Shown in pieces: positions 7,695 to 12,833 of a stretch of DNA of 12,833 bases. Both the position numbers and the translations under genes were made by a program. The DNA is from Prevotellaceae bacterium UBA7017. Its GTDB lineage: Bacteria; Bacteroidota; Bacteroidia; Bacteroidales; Bacteroidaceae. The DNA lies in NCBI GenBank assembly GCA_002449535.1, contig DJWZ01000074.1, forward strand, positions 1 through 12,833, read 5' to 3'. Position 1 is the stretch's first letter, and every line of letters starts with the position of its first letter. A model generated the notes under the pieces. That model was not told where the DNA came from, searched no databases, and saw only the letters and a program-made list of their open reading frames with translations.

Positions 7695-8618
7695 TTATCT
7701 CCTTCTGCGGTGTCTTCTATGTTTACGACTACGACGTTTTGACTTCTTTTTTGTAACAGATGTTGTGTCTTTCTTCTCTACAACTGGCAGAGAGTCTTTC
7801 TTCACAATTACTGTATCAATATTTACCGTATCTTTGCTTACAGTATCGACAACTGCTTTCTGTGGTTGTACAGATGGTGTAGAAGTCGCTTTGTTATATC
7901 TACCAAAACCCAATATTGCTGCAACGACAATAAGTATTCCAGCCGCTATGGCTATGAAGACGTTGCTGTTTCCTTGCATACGTTCAGAAATAGATTCCTG
8001 ACCGTCATCATCTATAGCCAAAGCGACAGGCTTCTCTACTTCAACCTTCTTTGGAGCAGGCTTCTTGGGTTCTGGAATTTTTGCTTCAACCTTTGCCTCT
8101 ATCTTTGCCTCAACTTTCTCAGGTACTATCTCTGGAGTAACCTTCTTAGGACTTTTCTTCTTTGGTGCAGGTTTCTCCTCAACCTTTTCCTCTTTTGCTT
8201 CTTCTTTGGTTTCCTCCTTTGACTCTTCCAAAATTTCTTCCTGTTCCTCATCCTGAGAGTCATCAGTATTCTCTACAGGAGTCATCTCGTCAAGCAGAGG
8301 ACTTCCGTCGTCTATCTCTACTGTCTCAAAATGAGCAAAGGGCTTGTTGATAGCATTCTTCATTGAAGCATCTGGCAAAAATGTTATCCTGTCGTGCTCA
8401 CCAATAATAACCCTCTCACCAGTATTCACATTAACGCTGGCGCGAGATTTCATTGACTGCATCTTGAAGGTACCAAAACCCTTAATCTTTACCAATCTAT
8501 CTGTTTCAAGACCTTCATTGATGGTATCAACCAATTTCTGCACGAAGTCTTCTGCTTCTGAGACTTTAATTTTGTGCTTAGAAGCAATTATCTTGGCTAT
8601 ATCTTTTATTGTTACCAT
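7695..8618 (-). CDS. HU-like DNA-binding protein with charged linker, one membrane helix and polybasic tail
   Basis: This protein has 307 residues, more than three times the length of HU. Residues 1-95 form an HU/IHF fold: helix-turn-helix dimerisation region, GFGTFKM at 47-53, and the arm segment SRASVNVNTGERV at 58-70. The proline usually at the arm tip (N-P-x-T-G) is Val64 here. Residues 105-150 are very acidic. Residues 150-197 are Lys/Pro/Glu-rich and resemble a histone H1 tail, with three tandem xEAK units at 169-180. A single hydrophobic helix follows at about 219-238. Residues 250-290 are rich in DTV/DS/DT steps, and the protein ends with KKKSKRRSRKHRRHRRRR. The likely design is a DNA-binding head tethered to the inner membrane by a flexible linker, with the tail across the membrane; topology is inferred. 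It sits 10 nt after a classical HU gene and 2 nt before lon. Bacteroidota have HU-type domains fused to a membrane helix and SPOR domain; no SPOR is visible here. Confidence 0.88.
   Translation of the reverse strand: MVTIKDIAKIIASKHKIKVSEAEDFVQKLVDTINEGLETDRLVKIKGFGTFKMQSMKSRASVNVNTGERVIIGEHDRITFLPDASMKNAINKPFAHFETVEIDDGSPLLDEMTPVENTDDSQDEEQEEILEESKEETKEEAKEEKVEEKPAPKKKSPKKVTPEIVPEKVEAKIEAKVEAKIPEPKKPAPKKVEVEKPVALAIDDDGQESISERMQGNSNVFIAIAAGILIVVAAILGFGRYNKATSTPSVQPQKAVVDTVSKDTVNIDTVIVKKDSLPVVEKKDTTSVTKKKSKRRSRKHRRHRRRR
7699..7703 (-). promoter_or_regulatory. Shine-Dalgarno sequence for lon, inside the preceding stop region
   Basis: The coding strand reads AGAAGGAGATAATAATGG. AGGAG ends 6 nt before the lon ATG, and it is formed by the last two arginine codons (AGG AGA) of the upstream gene. 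Bacteroidota genes mostly lack Shine-Dalgarno sequences, and the other starts in this operon show none this clear. The motif could be a by-product of the arginine tail, so function is unproven. Confidence 0.45.
8079..8114 (-). repeat. Three tandem 12-bp units encoding VEAK/IEAK/VEAK
   Basis: On the coding strand the units are GTTGAGGCAAAG, ATAGAGGCAAAG and GTTGAAGCAAAA. They lie in the linker of the HU-like membrane protein (residues 169-180). The units differ at third positions and at the first codon, so this is an old repeat under coding constraint, not a fresh expansion. Repeats of this kind can change linker length between strains. Confidence 0.75.
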
Positions 8619-8628
8619 AATCTTCTAC

Positions 8629-8883
8629 CTATTTCTTCTTTGCTTTAAATGTTGCAACGAGTTTTGGTGGCACCAAATTCTTCTTTCCTGTTCCAGGATT
8701 GACAATTATTCGTTCATTGCGTTTTCTCACATCAAAAGTGCCCAATCCGTTGATGTTTACAGGTTCAGCATCACACATATTATCAATGATGGCTTTGACT
8801 GCTGTCAGCACCATGCTCTGTGTGTCAGTTGTCTTACCTCCTGTTTTCTGCGACAAGGCTGTTATTAAATCTTTGTTGTTCAT
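8629..8883 (-). CDS. HU family DNA-binding protein
   Basis: This 84-residue nucleoid protein should bend and compact DNA as a homo- or heterodimer. Visible family features are the N-terminal helix pair, INGLGTFDVRKR at 44-55 and the arm tip VNPGTGKK at 61-68, with the intercalating proline at 63. It ends in KAKKK. I place the start at the ATG at 8883 (MNNKDL), which gives normal HU length and sits 1 nt after the rimO stop. The same frame extends upstream to 8952, but that would run 23 residues into the rimO coding region with no HU character. It is followed after 10 nt by the long HU-like membrane protein, so the two may form mixed dimers (inference). It differs from the main Bacteroidales HU enough that I give no symbol. 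Confidence 0.93.
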   Translation of the reverse strand: MNNKDLITALSQKTGGKTTDTQSMVLTAVKAIIDNMCDAEPVNINGLGTFDVRKRNERIIVNPGTGKKNLVPPKLVATFKAKKK

Positions 8884-8884
8884 A

Positions 8885-10183
8885 TTATTGTATTTTCGCG
8901 TATAAGTCAAAATCTTCCGAGTCTGTAATTTCCACATTATAGAACTCTCCAATTTTTAGTTTGGCATCCTCAGCACTTATCAGTATCTCTGGGTCAACCT
9001 CTGGAGAAGAATATTGGCTGCGGGCAATATAATAGTTGCTTTCTTTCCTATCGATTACCACCTCAAGTTTTTTTCCTATTTCTTCGTCCATTATCTCGTG
9101 CGAAATGCTTTGCTGTACCCTCATCAGTTTACTGAGACGCGCCTGCTTCACATCTTCTGGTATATCATCTTCAAAATGCTCTGCGCTATAAGTGCCCTCT
9201 TCTTCTGAATATGCGAAAGCCCCCAAACGTTCAAAACGAGCCCACTTTACGAAGTCTATCAATTCGTCAAAGTCCTCGTCTGTCTCTCCCGGATATCCTA
9301 CCATCATTGTCGTCCTGAGACATATTCCCGGCACTTCTTCGCGAATACGCTTAATCAGTTCCACTGTCTCTTCCTTGGTAGTATTTCGTCGCATATTGCT
9401 TAGAACCTTTGTCGAGATGTGCTGTAAAGCTATGTCGAGATATTTGCAGACATTGTCTTTCTCGCGCATTACCTTCAGCAGTTCCATAGGGAATTGCGTA
9501 GGATAGGCATAGTGAAGTCTTATCCAATGCACCCCGGGAATGTCTGCCATCTTTTCTATCAGTTCTGCAATATGACGCTTGCCGTCTTTGTCAACACCAT
9601 AATAGGTCAGTTCCTGTGCGATGACATTAAACTCTTTCACTCCTTCCTTTACGCGCTCTCTCACTTCGTCTAAGATATCTTCTATATCACGACTTTTGTG
9701 TTTTCCTGTGATAATAGGAATGGCACAATATGCACAATGTCTGTCACAGCCTTCGGATATCTTTATGTAACAGGAATATCTGTTGGAAGAAATAGTTTTC
9801 CCAGCCTTGGGAATTTTTGCGGCATCGGGGACATTTTTTTTTCGACATTCTTCTACGAGGCCTTTCCAGTCAAACTTTCCATAATACTTATCCACCTCTG
9901 GAATCTCCTGCTGCAATTCCTCCATATAACGTTGGGACAGGCATCCCATAACGTATAGATGACTAATGCTGCCTTTCGTCTTTGCATCAGCAAACTGCAA
10001 TATGGTGTCTATGCTCTCTTGCTTGGCATCTTCTATGAAACCACAGGTATTTATAATGACAGTATCTCCTGTTACCTTTGGTGCATCTATAGCACAACGA
10101 AGACCATTCTTCAAGAACAGCCTTTGCAATGTCTCGCTATCTACGAGATTCTTTGAGCAACCAAGAGATATAATATCTATCAT
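8885..10183 (-). CDS. rimO: Ribosomal protein uS12 (S12) aspartate methylthiotransferase RimO
   Basis: This 432-residue radical-SAM enzyme adds a methylthio group to the conserved aspartate of ribosomal protein uS12. The N-terminal MTTase domain carries the three cysteines of the auxiliary iron-sulfur cluster (Cys9 in LGCSKNLVDSE, Cys47 in NTCGFI, Cys81 in MGCLSQRY). The radical-SAM motif is C146-x3-C150-x2-C153 in SEGCDRHCAYCAIPI. A TRAM-like RNA/protein-binding domain occupies about 370-432. GCSKNLVDSE and the ending DFDLYAKIQ favour RimO over MiaB. The ATG overlaps the ftsY stop in an ATGA arrangement (4 nt), which implies coupled translation. Related proteins often have three or four more N-terminal residues; here the overlap fixes the start reasonably well. 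Confidence 0.96.
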   Translation of the reverse strand: MIDIISLGCSKNLVDSETLQRLFLKNGLRCAIDAPKVTGDTVIINTCGFIEDAKQESIDTILQFADAKTKGSISHLYVMGCLSQRYMEELQQEIPEVDKYYGKFDWKGLVEECRKKNVPDAAKIPKAGKTISSNRYSCYIKISEGCDRHCAYCAIPIITGKHKSRDIEDILDEVRERVKEGVKEFNVIAQELTYYGVDKDGKRHIAELIEKMADIPGVHWIRLHYAYPTQFPMELLKVMREKDNVCKYLDIALQHISTKVLSNMRRNTTKEETVELIKRIREEVPGICLRTTMMVGYPGETDEDFDELIDFVKWARFERLGAFAYSEEEGTYSAEHFEDDIPEDVKQARLSKLMRVQQSISHEIMDEEIGKKLEVVIDRKESNYYIARSQYSSPEVDPEILISAEDAKLKIGEFYNVEITDSEDFDLYAKIQ

Positions 10184-11133
10184 TTATCGAAAAGCGAATT
10201 TACGAATTCCTGTCTGTTAAACAACTGCAAATCTTCCATTCCCTCTCCCAATCCAATATATTTCACAGGCACCTTCAGCTGGTCTGATATTCCTATTACC
10301 ACACCACCCTTTGCTGTGCCATCGATTTTTGTGATAGCAAGAGAGGTAATATGTGTTACGGCAGAGAACTGCTTTGCCTGCTCGAAGGCATTCTGTCCTG
10401 TTGAACCATCAAGAACAAGCATCACTTCATCAGGAGCCTCTGGCATAACCTTCTTCATCACCTCCTTTATTTTCTTTAGCTCATTCATGAGATTCACCTT
10501 GTTGTGCAATCGTCCAGCAGTATCTATCAGCACAACATCAGCACCACTTGCCTTTGCTGACTGAAGGGTGTCAAATGCCACGCTGGCAGGGTCTGCGCCC
10601 ATCTGCTGTTTTATTACTGGTACGCCAACTCTCTCACCCCAGATGCACAACTGTTCTACGGCAGCTGCCCTAAAGGTATCTGCAGCTCCAAGAACCACAT
10701 TCAAGCCTTCAGACTTAAACAAGTGAGCCAACTTACCGATAGTAGTTGTCTTACCTACCCCATTGACGCCTACCACCAATATCACGTATGGCTTGTGGTC
10801 TGTAGGGAAAGTCCATGAGCCGTCACCCTGAGCATTATTTTCTGCCAAAAGGGTTGCTATCTCTTCACGCAATATATTGTTGAGTTCGCTGGTGGACACA
10901 TACTTGTCACGAGCCACACGCTCCTGTATTCTCTTAATAATCTTTAGAGTAGTATCAACACCAACATCACTCGTGATAAGCATTTCCTCCAAGTCGTCCA
11001 GTACATCGTCATCAACAGTATCCTTTGCTGCAACGACACGAACCACCTTGTCAAAAAAACTGCGTTTCGTCTTTTCGAGTCCTTTGTCAAGTGTCTCTTT
11101 TTTCTCTTTGTTGAATAATCCGAAAAAGCCCAT
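10180..11133 (-). CDS. ftsY: Signal recognition particle receptor FtsY
   Basis: This 317-residue SRP-type GTPase docks ribosome-nascent chain-SRP complexes at the inner membrane. The N-terminus MGFFGLFNKEKKE is a short amphipathic, basic membrane-targeting segment. The long acidic A domain of E. coli FtsY is absent, as is common outside enterobacteria. The N domain covers about 20-100 and the G domain follows with VGVNGVGKTTT (121-131), DTFRAAAVEQL (152-162), DTAGR (204-208), TKIDGTAKGG (268-277) and GLGEGMEDLQLF (294-305). It is the first gene of the minus-strand train, with a strong promoter match 30 nt upstream of its ATG, and its stop overlaps the rimO start. Confidence 0.97.
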   Translation of the reverse strand: MGFFGLFNKEKKETLDKGLEKTKRSFFDKVVRVVAAKDTVDDDVLDDLEEMLITSDVGVDTTLKIIKRIQERVARDKYVSTSELNNILREEIATLLAENNAQGDGSWTFPTDHKPYVILVVGVNGVGKTTTIGKLAHLFKSEGLNVVLGAADTFRAAAVEQLCIWGERVGVPVIKQQMGADPASVAFDTLQSAKASGADVVLIDTAGRLHNKVNLMNELKKIKEVMKKVMPEAPDEVMLVLDGSTGQNAFEQAKQFSAVTHITSLAITKIDGTAKGGVVIGISDQLKVPVKYIGLGEGMEDLQLFNRQEFVNSLFDK

Positions 11134-11136
11134 TAC

Positions 11137-11152
11137 TAATTTATATAAATTA
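11137..11152. repeat. 16-nt perfect palindrome in the ftsY leader
   Basis: TAATTTATATAAATTA is its own reverse complement and lies between the predicted ftsY start point and the start codon. Its AT-only composition would make a weak RNA hairpin, so a DNA-binding site is the more natural functional reading. Chance in such AT-rich DNA is a fair alternative. Confidence 0.5.
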
Positions 11153-11162
11153 AATTCGGGCG

Positions 11163-11193
11163 CAAAGATACAAAAAAATGACGAATTAACAAA
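11163..11193 (-). promoter_or_regulatory. Bacteroidetes-type primary sigma promoter for the ftsY operon
   Basis: On the minus strand, TTTG (11193-11190) is followed by exactly 19 nt and then TATCTTTG (11170-11163). This matches the Bacteroidetes consensus TTTG-N19-21-TAnnTTTG with no mismatch. Transcription would start around 11155-11160, giving a leader of roughly 25 nt before the ftsY ATG. Confidence 0.82.
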
Positions 11194-11208
11194 GAAATAA
11201 GATTTCTT
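11192..11208. repeat. 7-bp inverted repeat at the ftsY -33 region
   Basis: AAGAAAT and ATTTCTT flank a 3-nt centre (AAG). The left arm overlaps the ftsY -33 box, where a repressor or activator could act. The region is AT-rich, so a chance match is possible and no regulator can be named. Confidence 0.4.
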
Positions 11209-11276
11209 AACTCTAAATTATTTACCTTTATACTTATTTTTACGCATAAAAATTACGTTGTGTCAATTCTTTATAT

Positions 11277-11284
11277 TACCTTTG
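11277..11284 (+). promoter_or_regulatory. -7 box (TACCTTTG) for the BASS transporter gene
   Basis: TACCTTTG fits TAnnTTTG exactly and ends 10 nt before the ATG at 11295. No good TTTG lies 19-21 nt upstream: that position reads TTAC, and the nearest candidate is TTG at 11258-11260, which gives too short a spacer. Transcription would start only a few bases before the ATG. Confidence 0.6.
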
Positions 11285-11294
11285 CAGCCCAGTT

Positions 11295-12311
11295 ATGTAT
11301 AATTTACTATATAAATTCAGCCAATGGCTGTCCACCTACACCTCGTGGTTTATTATAGCCATCGCAGTGATAACATACTTCGTGCCAGACCTTTTTACAT
11401 GGGTTCACGGCACCACACAATCATGCATTTTGGGGTTCATCATGCTCACTATGGGTTTAACCCTTACGATGCAGGATATGCGAATCCTTGCCGCCAGACC
11501 TTTAGACATCCTTATCGGTACCTGTGCACAATATAGTCTCATGCCCCTGATAGCATGGAGTCTGACAATCGGCGCAAGTACCTTATGTGAGACACTTTTT
11601 CACTTCTCACTTTTCGGTAGTGCTTTTCAACCCATAGTCGTAGGATTGATTTTGGTAGGATGCTGCCCTGGCGGGGTTTCCAGCAATATTATGTCATACC
11701 TCTGCAGAGGCGATGTTGCATACTCTGTTGGAATGACGACAATATCTACTTTACTTGCCCCTATTGTTACCCCGATGTTGGTGCTTTGGCTTGCAGGAGA
11801 ACAGGTCGAAGTTGATGCTTTGGGAATGTTTTTGAACATCCTCATTGTCACGCTGTTACCTGTCAGCATAGGTTTCTTTGCAAACCTCTTTTATGGTCAC
11901 AACGAAGGATTCAAAAAGGCACAAGCCGTAATGCCTGCTTTTTCGGTATTAGGACTTGCTTGCATCGTAGGTGGTGTGATTGCTGCTGTAAGAGACAAAC
12001 TGATGGTAGAAGGATTAACTTTCTTCCTCATAGTATTTGCCGTTGTTCTTTGCCACAACAGCCTTGGATATCTTACAGGTTATAGCGTAGGAAAGATATT
12101 CGGTTTCTCAAAAGCAAAAAACCGCACAATTTCTATTGAAGTAGGCATGCAGAATGCAGGTCTGGCTACAGTCCTCGCCTCAACGTTCTTTGCTGTCAGC
12201 TGTCCTCTTGCCGTAATACCTGCTGCTGTCAGTTGCGCATGGCACTCTATTTCCGGAACCATATTGGCTACTTGGTTCAGAAATAGGGACGAGGAAGAGG
12301 TTAATTGTTAG
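11295..12311 (+). CDS. Bile acid:sodium symporter (BASS) family transporter
   Basis: This 338-residue inner-membrane protein is almost entirely hydrophobic, with about nine or ten helices. Family motifs are LGFIMLTMGLTL (46-57), GLILVGCCPGGVSSN (117-131, first crossover region) and EVGMQNAGLA (282-291, second crossover). Glu282, Gln286 and Asn287 correspond to the Na+/substrate-site residues of bacterial ASBT homologues. Family members import bile acids, pantoate, pyruvate or other organic anions with Na+; the substrate here cannot be assigned. About 15 extra residues lie between helices 3 and 4 (near 93-112) relative to typical members as I recall them. It is transcribed away from ftsY from its own -7 box, with hardly any 5' leader. 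The MYNLLYKFSQW start gives the expected N-terminal helix. Its TAG stop overlaps the stop of the convergent Nudix gene. Confidence 0.93.
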   Translation: MYNLLYKFSQWLSTYTSWFIIAIAVITYFVPDLFTWVHGTTQSCILGFIMLTMGLTLTMQDMRILAARPLDILIGTCAQYSLMPLIAWSLTIGASTLCETLFHFSLFGSAFQPIVVGLILVGCCPGGVSSNIMSYLCRGDVAYSVGMTTISTLLAPIVTPMLVLWLAGEQVEVDALGMFLNILIVTLLPVSIGFFANLFYGHNEGFKKAQAVMPAFSVLGLACIVGGVIAAVRDKLMVEGLTFFLIVFAVVLCHNSLGYLTGYSVGKIFGFSKAKNRTISIEVGMQNAGLATVLASTFFAVSCPLAVIPAAVSCAWHSISGTILATWFRNRDEEEVNC

Positions 12312-12829
12312 AGAAGCAAAAATTCTTTCTCGAACATTGGGGTAAGGACATTCTTACCTATAGCATCGTGTATCTCTTTGACATTCCAATACTTACCGCC
12401 TTGCGTTTCTGTTGGCGAGGGGCTGAGTTCCCCGTCATATTCTGTAGTGAAAACATATACCAATTCACGCTCCAAATCATTCTCATAGATATATGTTTTG
12501 ACGAGCTTGGGAGTATATTTTTCTGATGACAATCCAATCTCTTCATTTACCTCCCGAGCCAAAGCAGTCATTACATCCTCTCCAAAATCTACATGCCCGC
12601 CAGTTGCTGTGTCCCATTTATCTGGCTGCACACTCTTCCATTTGGCACGATGTTGCAGATAGAGTTCTCCGCGAGAATTGAAAACATGCAGATGAACCAC
12701 TGGATGAAGGCGCTTTGTACCATCATGTGCCTCAGCACGACTTATCTGACCTATCACATTACCAGCCTCATCTACTTCTGGTAATAATTCCGTGTCTTTA
12801 TCCGATGTTATAAAATTGCGTTTTTCCAT
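12308..12829 (-). CDS. Nudix hydrolase, IPP-isomerase-like (YfcD-type) subgroup
   Basis: This 173-residue protein has a complete Nudix box: Gly78, Glu84, then Arg92-Glu93-Val94, Glu96-Glu97 and Gly99, matching G-x5-E-x7-REU-x-EE-x-G-U. The N-terminal VDEAGNVIGQISRAEAH and the LHPVVHLHVFNSRGELYLQHRA segment resemble the isopentenyl-diphosphate-isomerase-like branch. The IPP isomerase catalytic cysteine is not seen before the box (DTATGGH), so isomerase activity is unlikely. It probably cleaves a nucleotide or other diphosphate in the cytoplasm; the substrate is unknown. The ATG is 4 nt from the window edge, so its promoter and any slightly earlier start are not visible. It is convergent with the BASS gene and shares its stop region. 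Confidence 0.9.
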   Translation of the reverse strand: MEKRNFITSDKDTELLPEVDEAGNVIGQISRAEAHDGTKRLHPVVHLHVFNSRGELYLQHRAKWKSVQPDKWDTATGGHVDFGEDVMTALAREVNEEIGLSSEKYTPKLVKTYIYENDLERELVYVFTTEYDGELSPSPTETQGGKYWNVKEIHDAIGKNVLTPMFEKEFLLL

Positions 12830-12833
12830 TTTC

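Larger units (their letters stand above)
11134..11294. other. 161-nt divergent promoter region between ftsY and the BASS gene
   Basis: This is the only substantial non-coding stretch in the window and is strongly AT-rich. It contains a TTTG-N19-TATCTTTG promoter for ftsY, a TACCTTTG box directly upstream of the BASS gene, a 16-nt perfect palindrome in the ftsY leader, and a 7-bp inverted repeat touching the ftsY -33 box. I see no open frame, tRNA or terminator hairpin in it. Confidence 0.8.

Noticed and set aside
8079..8260. Low-complexity repeat stretch considered as a non-coding repeat or array
   Set aside because: The short units are in-frame Lys/Glu/Ala/Pro codons of the HU-like protein linker, with no spacers as a CRISPR array would have.
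8629..8952. Longer version of the HU protein with 23 extra N-terminal residues
   Set aside because: The extra part lies inside the rimO coding sequence, has no HU character, and an ATG 1 nt after the rimO stop gives a standard HU length.
11223..11230. TACCTTTA, a second possible -7 box for the BASS gene
   Set aside because: It misses the final G of TAnnTTTG and lies farther away than the exact match at 11277-11284. It is kept only as an alternative start site.
12308..12829. Nudix protein as a true isopentenyl-diphosphate isomerase
   Set aside because: The N-terminal region resembles that branch, but the isomerase catalytic cysteine is absent and a complete hydrolytic Nudix box is present.

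Overview
This window most likely comes from a Bacteroidota genome, order Bacteroidales and probably a Prevotella-like lineage. Three things point there. The promoters fit the Bacteroidetes primary sigma-factor pattern (TTTG, about 19 nt, TAnnTTTG) rather than TTGACA/TATAAT. The gene families have a strong Bacteroidales flavour: a DUF2723 membrane glycosyltransferase, an HU-like protein carrying a membrane helix, and a Tgt that lacks two of the three usual zinc cysteines. Shine-Dalgarno sequences are mostly absent. The genus call is inference; no rRNA or other marker is present.

Layout: positions 1 to 11133 are one tightly packed minus-strand gene train. Read in transcription order from the right it is ftsY, rimO, a small HU protein, a long membrane-anchored HU-like protein, lon, tgt, an LptF/LptG-type permease, and a DUF2723 glycosyltransferase whose 3' end runs off the left edge. 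The seven junctions are: 4-nt overlap, 1-nt gap, 10-nt gap, 2-nt gap, 23-nt overlap, 43-nt overlap and 55-nt gap. No terminator is visible inside the train. A very good Bacteroidetes-type promoter lies just upstream of ftsY, so all eight genes could be one transcript of more than 11 kb.

To the right, a 161-nt intergenic region (11134-11294) holds back-to-back promoters. A plus-strand bile acid:Na+ symporter-family (BASS) gene follows, with almost no 5' leader. Its stop codon overlaps the stop of a convergent Nudix hydrolase gene, which ends the window.

Functionally, the operon joins membrane protein targeting (FtsY), ribosome and tRNA modification (RimO, Tgt), nucleoid proteins (two HU types), cytoplasmic proteolysis (Lon) and envelope construction (LPS export permease, membrane glycosyltransferase). 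It is mainly housekeeping content; I see no phage, insertion sequence, CRISPR array, RNA gene or defence island. The least ordinary element is the 307-residue HU-like protein with a charged linker, one membrane helix and an 18-residue Lys/Arg/His/Ser tail, encoded directly between a normal-sized HU and Lon. Other points worth attention are the altered zinc site in Tgt, the TTG start of tgt inside lon, and a Shine-Dalgarno sequence for lon built from the arginine codons of the preceding gene.
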